31,746 nt of DNA from JBBQIY01 sp964618405 (lineage in GTDB: Bacteria > Verrucomicrobiota > Kiritimatiellia > RFP12 > UBA3636). The notes beneath the pieces are model-generated. The model saw nothing but the letters and a program-made list of their open reading frames with translations, was not told the origin of the DNA and did not search any database. Within the stretch, counting starts at the first letter, position 1. The number at the start of each line of letters is the position of its first letter. Made by a program: the position numbers and the translations under genes. Of this stretch, positions 8,314-16,059 are shown piece by piece. The stretch is from the NCBI GenBank assembly GCA_964618405.1, contig CAZUAY010000005.1, forward strand, positions 1 to 31,746, written 5' to 3'.

Positions 8314-8363
8314 AAATTCGTGGTTCAATCCTTTTCGAACATTTTGCTTCCGGTCAACCTCCG

Positions 8364-8392
8364 ATTGTAGTCGGGAATTACCTCGTTATGAA
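8364..8392 (-). promoter_or_regulatory. Candidate promoter for the glycosyltransferase-pcnB-purDE operon
   Basis: On the minus strand TTCATA (8387-8392) and TACAAT (8364-8369) are separated by 17 bases, about 50 bases before the chosen ATG. The -10 is good and the -35 moderate. Confidence 0.4.
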
Positions 8393-8440
8393 TTAAAACA
8401 AAAACAGGCGTTTTCCACAAGAGAATAGTAGAAAGGGGGA

Positions 8441-8486
8441 GTAATCGGTCAGTCACTGGGGTGCCCCCCGCTGACTGCCCGATTAC
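8441..8486. repeat. 15-bp inverted repeat (hairpin) next to the heptamer array
   Basis: GTAATCGGTCAGTCA (8441-8455) and TGACTGCCCGATTAC (8472-8486) are complementary at 14 of 15 positions and enclose a 16-base G/C-rich loop. The second arm directly abuts the heptamer array starting at 8487. Neither side has a T-run placed as in a rho-independent terminator. The stretch 8314-8754 holds this hairpin, the heptamers, the structured element at 8601-8674 and a candidate promoter; no gene was found in it. Confidence 0.8.
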
Positions 8487-8520
8487 AGTCGCTAGTCGCT
8501 AGTCTCTAGTCGCTAGTGGC
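8487..8520 (+). repeat. AGTCGCT heptamer tandem array, four units
   Basis: Units are AGTCGCT, AGTCGCT, AGTCTCT and AGTCGCT, followed by AGTGGC, giving a 7-bp period. It is the same family as the arrays at 443-459, 550-570, 20897-20923 and 20958-20978. Confidence 0.85.
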
Positions 8521-8600
8521 AAGATCCTTCCCAGATGTGATTGCTTTTCCATTTTGTTAATAGCTATTCATGACAAGCGACTGACCGATTGCAAAGAGGA

Positions 8601-8674
8601 GAACGAAGCAAACGGAGAACGGGTTTTCCAACCCGTTTCATTCACGGACAGGAATGTCCGTGCTCCGTTCGTTC
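8601..8674. repeat. Composite inverted repeat that folds as a three-way junction
   Basis: Three perfect stems nest in about 60 bases. Closing stem AACGGAG (8611-8617) pairs with CTCCGTT (8663-8669). Inside it, arm 1 is AACGGGTT (8618-8625)/AACCCGTT (8630-8637) with loop TTCC, and arm 2 is CACGGACA (8643-8650)/TGTCCGTG (8655-8662) with a GNRA-type loop GGAA. An outer GAACG (8601-8605) pairs with CGTTC (8670-8674) across a five-base bulge. It is intergenic, between the uxaE stop and the glycosyltransferase promoter. It may be a dispersed palindromic repeat or a structured RNA; sequence alone does not decide. Confidence 0.75.
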
Positions 8675-8754
8675 AAGCCACTTTTAAGGAACTCGAAATT
8701 ACCGACAAGAATGGGTCCCACCACCTTAGCAAAATCTACACATTTACCGAGCGA

Positions 8755-10008
8755 TTAAACATGAGTAAGCAACGGCTTCAGATGCCGTTCGAACAGGTTG
8801 TTCGTGACGTGCTTTCCAATGATGTCGGCATGAGCGTCGAGTGCGTCGGTGTAAGTAGCGCCCATTTCGGCAGCGATTGGGAAAGCGACGTGGACTAGCT
8901 GGCGGAAGTTATCGTTAAACAGCGGATTCGCTTGATTATGCTCAAGCGCACCGACAAATTGTGCGCTCGTCCACTTATCAACTTCATCTGAGCTAGGGAG
9001 CTCCGCCTTATCGATCGAGACGACAGTGGCGTAGGGAGCGCAGAGCTTATCGAAGCGGGGAATCGCCATACGATAAATCTGCTTTGCGAGGGCCAAACCT
9101 TCACCATCTGCGGCGGCGAGTCCAATGACTTCTTCGAGCCACGTGGTGCCAGCGGTCTTGAGATGAACCCCCGCTTGGTGGCGCTTGAGTGAGGCAGCGA
9201 TATGAGGATAGAGCGAGAATTTGTCGCTTCCCGAGTGAACGCTCAGTTTGAGGGTGTCTGGAAGCTTAAAGTGCTCGATGGCGTAGCGGATGACACAGAC
9301 GTCTTCATCGAACTCGCGGGCAAAGACTTTGGGATCACCGATGTAATCAATTCCCTTATGGAAGGAGCCAGTAAACTTGGGAGCAATGGTTTGCAGGGGG
9401 ATTTTTTCGTCCGCGAGACCTGCAAGGATAACAAGGAGTTCGACAGGGGTCTGCGGGGTAGCCGTTTCGTCCATCGACACTTCCGTTACGAAAGGTGTCC
9501 CTTTTTTGGCGGCGGCAATGTGTCGGTACAGATTACCGGCAGCACGGATGGCAGCGAGGTATTTTTCGGCAACGGCCTTGAGCGTTGCCCGATCCAGTTC
9601 TAAGGGCTGGCTGATGCCCGCGATCGTGAGTTTGCCGATGAGCCCAGCATGTTGGTTAACAAAGGCTTCACAGTCGGCAACTTCGGCTGGCTTGCCGATG
9701 AAGTCGGCGACGTCAAGTGTAAAGAAATCGCTGGTGGGGAGGAATAATTCGACGTTTTTTATATTAATGTGGTCGGCATCAAGGAAATAGCCAGAAGTCC
9801 ATTTTTCGGCCGCGACGGCGGCATCTGCGGCGCGCCGCGTGTCGGCGGGATGGGTCCCGATCAGCGAGTGTTCGCGGAACGACTTGTTCCAGACAGGAAC
9901 AACGGTTATTCCTTGGTTTTTCATGGCCTGGACTGCGCGGATCTGCGCCCGTGCTTGATGTCCGAAACGATCACCAACGCCTAAAGAGAATCGAGTTAAT
10001 TTAATCAT
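8755..10008 (-). CDS. uxaE: Tagaturonate epimerase (UxaE family)
   Basis: UxaE interconverts D-tagaturonate and D-fructuronate, linking galacturonate (pectin) to the glucuronate route toward KDG. The match to Thermotoga maritima UxaE, from memory, runs nearly end to end: 'FSLGVGDRFG', 'GYFLDADHI', 'TEVSMDET.TPQTP', 'KGIDYIGD', 'LKLSVHSGSDKFSLYPHIAA', 'HLKTAGTTWLE' and 'DNFRQLVHVAF'. The Thermotoga protein has about 85 extra N-terminal residues; here the protein begins almost at the FSLGVGDR motif. I chose the ATG at 10008, with GGA ten bases upstream. Starts at 10017, 10074 or 10083 (GTG) would add up to 25 residues of unconvincing sequence. No other uronate genes are in the window. Confidence 0.9.
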   Translation of the reverse strand: MIKLTRFSLGVGDRFGHQARAQIRAVQAMKNQGITVVPVWNKSFREHSLIGTHPADTRRAADAAVAAEKWTSGYFLDADHINIKNVELFLPTSDFFTLDVADFIGKPAEVADCEAFVNQHAGLIGKLTIAGISQPLELDRATLKAVAEKYLAAIRAAGNLYRHIAAAKKGTPFVTEVSMDETATPQTPVELLVILAGLADEKIPLQTIAPKFTGSFHKGIDYIGDPKVFAREFDEDVCVIRYAIEHFKLPDTLKLSVHSGSDKFSLYPHIAASLKRHQAGVHLKTAGTTWLEEVIGLAAADGEGLALAKQIYRMAIPRFDKLCAPYATVVSIDKAELPSSDEVDKWTSAQFVGALEHNQANPLFNDNFRQLVHVAFPIAAEMGATYTDALDAHADIIGKHVTNNLFERHLKPLLTHV

Positions 10009-10172
10009 TTTTCGCATTTCCGTTGGGGCGACTGCATCACCTATGAGTGGTGCTTGCCCACTTTCCGCAAACATTGTGTTCACAACGCTGAGGCTGCGGC
10101 CGCCATCCGTGTGATGTTTTCTGAATCGTTGAGAGCATGGCTGTAAAGAATTGCCCTGTTCTTAAGGTGGCG

Positions 10173-10201
10173 ATTATACCACAACAATCCATGCAGAACA
10201 A
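10173..10201 (-). promoter_or_regulatory. Extended -10 promoter for uxaE
   Basis: On the minus strand TTGTTC (10196-10201), a 17-base spacer and TATAAT (10173-10178) preceded by TGG give a consensus -10 with an extended TGn element. The predicted leader before the ATG at 10008 is roughly 155 bases. Within 10009-10421 I see only this promoter, the direct repeats at 10273-10298, the opposing promoter at 10298-10326 and a trace of AGTTGCG at 10215-10221. Confidence 0.65.
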
Positions 10202-10272
10202 TATGAACGTTACGAGTTGCGAGTGGGCGAGCCTGTAGCCGCGATCGGTAAATGAATGGTGAAGACGCCCTT

Positions 10273-10298
10273 GGCGAATTGAATGTGGCGAATTGAAT
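10273..10298 (+). repeat. Direct repeat GGCGAATTGAAT x2 upstream of the -35 box
   Basis: Identical 12-mers at 10273-10284 and 10287-10298 have a 14-bp period and abut the -35 TTGATG of the gene that follows. Possible regulator binding sites, or a simple duplication. Confidence 0.6.
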
Positions 10299-10326
10299 TG
10301 ATGAAATCTGTCGGTTCTAGTATGAT
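10298..10326 (+). promoter_or_regulatory. Promoter for the large secreted repeat protein
   Basis: TTGATG (10298-10303), 17 bases, TATGAT (10321-10326); the start codon is about 95 bases further on. The -35 is identical to that of the promoter at 578-606. Confidence 0.5.
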
Positions 10327-10421
10327 AATAGGTAGTCTTTTAAGTTAATTGTGCTTGTAATTTGCTTGGGGCGTCGTGACGGACGTATGGATTTTACCAA
10401 GGTGACAAAAGGATTGTGCGA

Positions 10422-13400
10422 ATGAAAGTTTTTAAATTTTTGGAGGACAAAAAATCAGGGCTTAAGTCTCTGGGCTTGGTTCTATTCGCTCTCGTTGCCT
10501 TGGCCGCAACGCATGGTGCGAATGCTTCTACAATCGGCGATGCCGTGGATACAACTGCCTTCACGTGGACGACAGGTGGGGATGCCAACTGGTTTTACCA
10601 AACTTCCACAACGAAGGATGGAATTGATGCTGCGCAGAGCGGTGATATTGACGATAATCAATCCACTTGGATGCAGACGGAGGTGACAGGGCCTGGAACG
10701 TTGTTGTTTTGGTGGAAGGTGTCGTCCGAAGATACGGGTGATTACCTTAGGTTTTATGTTGACGGGAGTGAGTTTTCCTCAGTCGTTGGCATCTCTGGTT
10801 ATCTCGCTTGGAGCCAGAAATTAGTTTCGATATCGAACGGAGTTCATACGCTTAGGTGGGAGTACGCTAAGGATGGAAGTACCTCCGACCCGCCTGATTG
10901 CGGGTGGGTGGATCAGGTTATTTGGAGTTCGATTCCTTATTATATGGTTTCGGCAAATGCGAATGTAGCCTCATGGGGATCGGTAACGGGCTCAGGGGCG
11001 TACAAGAGCAATACGACCTGTACGGTGGCCGCGACAGCCTATCCGGGCTTCATGTTTGTGAATTGGCTGGAGGGAACCAACATCGTGGCCACAACGGCGA
11101 ACTACGAGTTTACTGTACTAAGCAACCGAACGCTTAAGGCGAAGTTTACGCCTACGAGCTACATGATCGGCACCACCGCAAATCCACTGGAAGGTGGAAC
11201 GACCAGCGGAGGAAATTCTTTCCCCTACAATTCCACTTGTACTGTTGTTGCTACGCCCAATCCGGGTTACGCATTCGTAAACTGGACGGAGAATGGCACC
11301 AACGTGTGGAACGCTTCGAGCAACTACACGTTTACGGTGTCCAGTGCGCGCACACTGGTAGCAAATTTTACGCTGGTTGATTTCTTCATTGAAACGAGTT
11401 CAAATCCGTTTACTGGCGGCACGACAAGCGGCGGCGGGGAAAAAGGCTATCAGTCTACCTGTGCGCTCATTGCCACGCCATACGTGGGCTATACGTTCAC
11501 AAATTGGACCGAAGGTGGCATTGAAGTGAGTGCGTCGAGCGACTATACGTTCACCGTGGAGCGGGATCGGACACTGGTGGCGAACTTTACACCCGTGCGC
11601 TACATGATAAGCACCAGCGCTAACCCTTCTGTTGGGGGAACGATTAGCGGCGGAGGGTTGATAGACTATAATTCTTCTTGCACGATTGTCGCGACAACGA
11701 ATATCGGCTATACCTTTACGAGCTGGACCGTCGATGACTCTTTTGTCAGTGCTTCGATTAGCTACACGTTCACCGTGATGAGCAACGAAACATACGTGGC
11801 CAACTTCGCGGACTTGGGAAGGATTGGCGAGGCGGTAGATGCACCCAGCCTTGCATGGACGACAGGTGGGGGCAGTCCCTGGTTCTTCCAGACCAATATA
11901 ACCCATGATGCAGTTGATGCTGCGCAGAGCACGAATCAAGCTGTGTTGGGAGCGAAGAGTTGGGTTCAGACGAACGTAACGGGACCAGGAATGTTGTCGT
12001 TCTGGTGCAAAGTAGAACCCACCGGAACAGACAACGACGCCCTTTCATTTTACGACAACGCGGTTTCAAAATGGGCGGTTGAAACGGATAATGGATGGAC
12101 GAATTTTGTTTATTATGTCTCGGGCGGTACACACGCTTTAAAATGGGAATTTCATAACCAAGGAAGCGCTAGCCCCGGCAACGCCTGGCTTGACGAAGTG
12201 GTTTGGACTCCGTTTGAATTTACTGTCTCAACTTCATCAAGCCCGCTTGAGGGTGGAATAGCAAATGGCGGTGGGGTGTTCCCAAGCAACACAACCTGTA
12301 CAGTGACGGCAGCGGCGAACCCAGATTACGAATTTGCGAACTGGACGGTGGACGGTATAATTCTAGCCACGACCAGCAATTATACGTTCACAGTCGTCAG
12401 CGACCAGATGCTGGTGGCGAACTTTGTCTACGTGAGTACACTCGGCGATGCGGTTGATGCGCCAGAACTCGTATGGACTACGGGCGGGGATGCTGGAAAC
12501 TTTACCACGGGTGCCACGACCAACTGGTACCCACAGAGAATGACGACACACGATGGCGTCGATGCGGTGCAAAGTGGCAGAATTAATGAAGCCGGCGTGA
12601 GCTGGATGCAAACGACAATGGTGGGTCCCGGAACGCTGTCGTTTTGGTGGAAAGTCTCGTCAGCGCAGGGCTTCGATTTCCTTCGCTTCACCATCGATGC
12701 AGGTTCCCCTGTGGGAGAGATTTCCGGAGAAGTCGACTGGCAGCAGAAGGTTTATTCGCTTCCTGCTGGCACTCACATCTTGAAATGGGCTTACATGAAG
12801 GGAAATTCAAACCGTGCCGGTGGTTTGGATTCCGGTTGGGTGGATCAAGTCGTATGGACTGAAGCTCCCGTTTCACTTTCTCCCGTTTATCGTTTTTGGT
12901 CGCCTGTTTTCAGCGGGCATTTCTTCACGATGAATGAGACGGAGAAGAATAATATCATCGCGGAACTTTCAAGCTATTGGACTTACGAGGGCATTGCCTA
13001 CTATGCCTTTACTGAACAGGTAGCCGAAACTCTCCCCGTTTATCGATTTTGGTCGCCAGTCTTTGCTGGGCATTTTTATACGATGAACGAGGTGGAGAAG
13101 AACAACATCATTTCGGGTCTTTCGGCCTACTGGATTTACGAAGGTGTTTCCTGGTATGCCTGCCCGACGCAGGTGGTCGGCACGGTACCCGTGTATCGTT
13201 TCTGGTCGCCGGTATTTGCCCACCACTTTTTTACGATCAACGAGACAGAGAAGAACAACATCATTTCAGGTCTTTCCGCCTACTGGACCTACGAGGGCAT
13301 TGCCTATTATGCGTTCGAAACGATGAGTCGGAACCGAGTGGCTGGTCTGTCTAGATCGGAAACTACCGAAGACCTTCCTGAGAAATCAGTGACGACGGTA

Positions 13401-14015
13401 GCGTCATCGCGACTTACGAAGAGACCTACTATGGTTTATCCAGGCAACACTGCAAGCGATTCCGGTGCGGCAAGCCTCCAATTAGGGGAAACCACCGATT
13501 TCGGCGATATTGTTTTTCCTCTGTCCTATCCGGGTTGCAATGTTGCAGCGTATGTCTATGATTCGATCGCGGATCAGTGGACTTGCGTGCTCGAGGCGAC
13601 GAATTCTCCAGCCACGGCGACTTTCAGCGGAATTTTGCCTAGTAGAAGATACTTATTGGAAGTGTTCTCCGGCGATCCTGCGGATGACAAACTGGCTAGC
13701 GTTCACAGAAGCTGGGTTCAAACGCAACTTGATCCCCCCGTTCAACTCAACGAAATTTCGACGTCCACGGTCAATGAAGGTGGCGTTGGAAGTCCGATCA
13801 TTTGCATGCGCGCGCCTGAGGCGGGAGGAGCCATTACCGTGAAGCTTTATTCTGCGTCGCGTGGCGTGGTACAGACCTTAACTGAGCTTTTCGAAGGGGA
13901 AGAGTTGGCACTATCGCTTCCCGAACTGAATTGCTGGTATTGGATAGGCTGCTGGAGAAACTTCGATAACGAGTTGGTGCTGTCGCTTTGGCTTCGCCAT
14001 GGCACTGAGGAGTAA
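10422..14015 (+). CDS. Large secreted multi-domain protein: beta-sandwich modules, InlB-like repeats, three DUF5648 repeats
   Basis: The 1197-residue protein starts with a basic stretch and hydrophobic segment (about residues 14-35) ending in 'HGANA', a likely Sec signal. Module type A starts near residues 38, 465 and 672 with 'GDAVD…WTTGG…W' and 'TGPGTL.FWWKV', a lectin-like beta-sandwich common in PVC genomes. Type B, about 73 residues with 'YTFTNWTEGG…YTFTV..DRTLVANF', is the bacterial InlB-B-like repeat: four copies at about 170-463 and one at 604-671. Type C, 'VYRFWSPVF.GHF.T.NE.EKNNII', is DUF5648, three 51-residue copies from residue 821. The last 230 residues are unknown, without an LPXTG or PEP-CTERM anchor. 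I chose the ATG at 10422, with AAGGA eight bases upstream, over the GTG at 10416. Probably surface or extracellular carbohydrate binding; no catalytic domain seen. Confidence 0.87.
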   Translation: MKVFKFLEDKKSGLKSLGLVLFALVALAATHGANASTIGDAVDTTAFTWTTGGDANWFYQTSTTKDGIDAAQSGDIDDNQSTWMQTEVTGPGTLLFWWKVSSEDTGDYLRFYVDGSEFSSVVGISGYLAWSQKLVSISNGVHTLRWEYAKDGSTSDPPDCGWVDQVIWSSIPYYMVSANANVASWGSVTGSGAYKSNTTCTVAATAYPGFMFVNWLEGTNIVATTANYEFTVLSNRTLKAKFTPTSYMIGTTANPLEGGTTSGGNSFPYNSTCTVVATPNPGYAFVNWTENGTNVWNASSNYTFTVSSARTLVANFTLVDFFIETSSNPFTGGTTSGGGEKGYQSTCALIATPYVGYTFTNWTEGGIEVSASSDYTFTVERDRTLVANFTPVRYMISTSANPSVGGTISGGGLIDYNSSCTIVATTNIGYTFTSWTVDDSFVSASISYTFTVMSNETYVANFADLGRIGEAVDAPSLAWTTGGGSPWFFQTNITHDAVDAAQSTNQAVLGAKSWVQTNVTGPGMLSFWCKVEPTGTDNDALSFYDNAVSKWAVETDNGWTNFVYYVSGGTHALKWEFHNQGSASPGNAWLDEVVWTPFEFTVSTSSSPLEGGIANGGGVFPSNTTCTVTAAANPDYEFANWTVDGIILATTSNYTFTVVSDQMLVANFVYVSTLGDAVDAPELVWTTGGDAGNFTTGATTNWYPQRMTTHDGVDAVQSGRINEAGVSWMQTTMVGPGTLSFWWKVSSAQGFDFLRFTIDAGSPVGEISGEVDWQQKVYSLPAGTHILKWAYMKGNSNRAGGLDSGWVDQVVWTEAPVSLSPVYRFWSPVFSGHFFTMNETEKNNIIAELSSYWTYEGIAYYAFTEQVAETLPVYRFWSPVFAGHFYTMNEVEKNNIISGLSAYWIYEGVSWYACPTQVVGTVPVYRFWSPVFAHHFFTINETEKNNIISGLSAYWTYEGIAYYAFETMSRNRVAGLSRSETTEDLPEKSVTTVASSRLTKRPTMVYPGNTASDSGAASLQLGETTDFGDIVFPLSYPGCNVAAYVYDSIADQWTCVLEATNSPATATFSGILPSRRYLLEVFSGDPADDKLASVHRSWVQTQLDPPVQLNEISTSTVNEGGVGSPIICMRAPEAGGAITVKLYSASRGVVQTLTELFEGEELALSLPELNCWYWIGCWRNFDNELVLSLWLRHGTEE
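12882..13325 (+). repeat. Tandem 153-bp coding repeat, three copies (DUF5648 modules)
   Basis: Copies begin at 12882, 13035 and 13188, exactly 153 bp apart, and remain similar at DNA level (for example GAGAAGAA(C/T)AA(C/T)ATCAT in each). Each encodes 51 residues. Confidence 0.9.
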
Positions 14016-14053
14016 GCGTTGCGGAACAACTTCCAACCGCTAAAGTTTTCGCC

Positions 14054-14081
14054 TTACGAATGATGAATTACGAACGATAAA
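14054..14081. repeat. Second heptad-period repeat between convergent genes
   Basis: TTACGAA, TGATGAA, TTACGAA, CGATAAA run back to back with a 7-bp period in the 77-bp gap between the secreted protein and the corrinoid operon. The sequence differs from the AGTYGCK family but the period is the same. Confidence 0.55.
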
Positions 14082-14092
14082 ATAAGGCAGGG

Positions 14093-15322
14093 TCAATAGT
14101 TGAGTACCATTTCCATGGCAACTTGTTCCCATTCGAAGATGTTTTGGGGGTGGTTGTGGCAGGTACTGATGTCCTTGAGCGTAATGTCGCAAGAACAGCC
14201 GTTACGGTGACAGGCATCGAGAATGCGCTTGATTTCTTTGCGTAGATCATTTTTATCGAGGGTGGAGACAGCAACGGCGGCAGGATTAGTTTTGAGCGAT
14301 AATACGAAACGTTTGCCGACCGCTTCTGATTCGATATCGACATCGGCCCATGGGGTGCAACCGATCTTGCGCAGGTTAGGGATTTTAGCTACGATGTCAA
14401 CTTTGTTATGGAGCGGCTCACAGCAGCCGTAGTAGGCGAGTCCGCAGGAGCCAATCGTTTTGATCATGTAGTCAATGTCAAACTCTTCGTGCATCGCTTC
14501 GCTGACAGACCCGAAGATCTGTGCCATGCCGCGGCCCCAGATATTCTTTCGGGTAACCTTGTCACCCGTTTCGCCAGGAAGGTCGCTGACGAGTGCCGGA
14601 GTGCAATGCAGGCTTTCGGGATCGGCATCAAGAAGTCCCAGCGCTTCCCATTGTGCCAGCTCGTGCATTTTGATGTCGGTGATCTTGCTGGCGACAGCGT
14701 GCATGAATTCAGGTCGGTCGATAAGATCCATGAAAATATTTTCAACGCCATGATAGCGTGAAATGTCGTCCCAGGTGGCAAAATAGAGATAACCGATTCC
14801 TGTTTTTCTGATGGGAAGAATGTCGCCGATGGCATCGCCGACTTTATTCCAATTCTCATCGGTCTGTGCCGCATCGTACGTAATAGTTGGAAGGAAGAGT
14901 TTATCGAGATCCGTTTTGTCACGGAGTTGATCGACGTAGGCGTGGGAGACGATGTGGGTTTTCTCCTCAGACCTGAGCACCTCTTCTTGCGTCGTGATGC
15001 CACAACCCGTCGAGTGCGTTATTTTCGGAACGCTTACGTAGGGGCGCAAGATCATGTCACCGGGGAAGTTGCGGAATTTGAAGAGGTTTCTTCGCAAAGT
15101 CGATTCGACTTGACGCAGCACGGGATCAGTGGACTGGCAGTCGAGCGATCCGTCGAAATTCATCTGAGCCCAGGGGATTTCTTCGATGAGGACAACGGGG
15201 CGTATCATGCGCAGGTCGTTGACAGCTGTATGGAGTTTTCGGCGATCCTCGTTGCGTGGTTCGCGGGCTGCTGCTGCGTATTCTCGTGCAAGTAGGCGAA
15301 GGATTGTGATGTCGTTGTTCAT
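14093..15322 (-). CDS. Uroporphyrinogen decarboxylase-like protein, second UroD-family member of the corrinoid operon
   Basis: This 409-residue protein looks like a UroD-superfamily TIM barrel found beside corrinoid methyltransferases rather than in haem synthesis. Notable segments are 'RRNLFKFRNFPGDMILRPYVSVPK', 'HSTGCGITTQEE', 'CGLAYYGCCEPLHNKVD' with clustered Cys and His that could bind zinc, and 'CHRNGCSCDITLKDISTCHNHP' near the C-terminus. Such enzymes transfer methyl groups between a corrinoid and a small substrate. The Cys/His layout differs from the HxC…C of the first UroD protein in this operon, suggesting different partners. It is the last gene of the operon, 11 bases after the DUF1638 gene. 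Substrate unknown. Confidence 0.72.
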   Translation of the reverse strand: MNNDITILRLLAREYAAAAREPRNEDRRKLHTAVNDLRMIRPVVLIEEIPWAQMNFDGSLDCQSTDPVLRQVESTLRRNLFKFRNFPGDMILRPYVSVPKITHSTGCGITTQEEVLRSEEKTHIVSHAYVDQLRDKTDLDKLFLPTITYDAAQTDENWNKVGDAIGDILPIRKTGIGYLYFATWDDISRYHGVENIFMDLIDRPEFMHAVASKITDIKMHELAQWEALGLLDADPESLHCTPALVSDLPGETGDKVTRKNIWGRGMAQIFGSVSEAMHEEFDIDYMIKTIGSCGLAYYGCCEPLHNKVDIVAKIPNLRKIGCTPWADVDIESEAVGKRFVLSLKTNPAAVAVSTLDKNDLRKEIKRILDACHRNGCSCDITLKDISTCHNHPQNIFEWEQVAMEMVLNY

Positions 15323-15333
15323 ACGTTATTTGT

Positions 15334-16059
15334 TTAAGAATGTCGTTCTGTTTTGATGATTTGATCCCAGTCACCGGTTTGCCGGATGGCTTCGCCGGGG
15401 TTTACGACAAGAAACTCGGTGTCGGGGTGTTCTCCTGCGAGTAACATGCGAATTAGCCTCAAATCGCCTGTCAGTTCTCGGAATTCACGGCCGTCTTCTT
15501 CGGCCTTTTCGCAGCAGATTTTCTTTGCCTCTGTTGAGTCGATTTCGGGTGTGGCGATAAAATAAATAGGTTGGAGTTTGCCATCGATTTTTGGGTGCAT
15601 TATGTCGTAAATGTACTGGGCGTTATCCTCGCCGTATTGCTCGACAAGTGCATCCCATCCGTCGCCTAGAATTAGGTTGCCGCCATCGAAGAAGTAATCG
15701 CCGTTTTCTACAATACCCACCGAGCTAAACGGGGTGCTGGGCATTTCACGGAACACGGCTTCGAAACGTTTTCTGCTACCGAGAAGAATCCCGCCGCAGT
15801 CGTGACTACGCGGGAGGATAATTGGTTTGTCGCGTGCAATGAGACCATCCGTGGCACGTCCGCAGAGTCCATAGCAGAGCAATACGGCATCGACGTCGGT
15901 GGCTGCATCGATCTTGCCTTGGAGCTTGGCACGTAGTTCGTTTGGGCGTGCATGCTCACCCAGTTCAATGTACTCGATATCGAGGTGATGCGGCGATGCG
16001 GATGCCGTAGCTTCGATTTCGTGTTGAAACATCTTGCAGGCGATCACCTTGAATTTCAT
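15334..16059 (-). CDS. DUF1638 domain protein
   Basis: This 241-residue cytoplasmic protein matches DUF1638: 'FKVIACKMFQHEIE' at the start, 'AVLLCYGLCGRATDGL' (Cys62, Cys66) and 'IILPRSHDCGGILLGSR' (His86, Cys88). The conserved Cys and His could form a metal or cofactor site, which is an inference. The family has no established activity but recurs next to corrinoid methyltransferases and their activators, exactly as here. Its ATG overlaps the stop of the RACo-like gene by four bases (ATGA), so the two are translationally coupled, which argues for a job in the methyl-transfer cycle. Confidence 0.85.
   Translation of the reverse strand: MKFKVIACKMFQHEIEATASASPHHLDIEYIELGEHARPNELRAKLQGKIDAATDVDAVLLCYGLCGRATDGLIARDKPIILPRSHDCGGILLGSRKRFEAVFREMPSTPFSSVGIVENGDYFFDGGNLILGDGWDALVEQYGEDNAQYIYDIMHPKIDGKLQPIYFIATPEIDSTEAKKICCEKAEEDGREFRELTGDLRLIRMLLAGEHPDTEFLVVNPGEAIRQTGDWDQIIKTERHS

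Noticed and set aside
8441..8486. Hairpin as a rho-independent terminator
   Set aside because: No T-run follows either arm in the needed orientation.
8554..8898. 114-residue plus-strand ORF containing a 'VFQPVSFTDRNVRAPF' string
   Set aside because: It spans the palindromic element at 8601-8674 and then runs antisense into uxaE; the peptide is just the translated repeat and there is no Shine-Dalgarno.
11400..12132. Minus-strand ORFs of 179 and 120 residues
   Set aside because: They are antisense shadows of the repetitive secreted-protein gene, which has a signal peptide, promoter and recognisable domains.
14093..15322. Haem-pathway uroporphyrinogen decarboxylase (HemE)
   Set aside because: The operon context is corrinoid methyl transfer and the N-terminal HemE signature is not seen.
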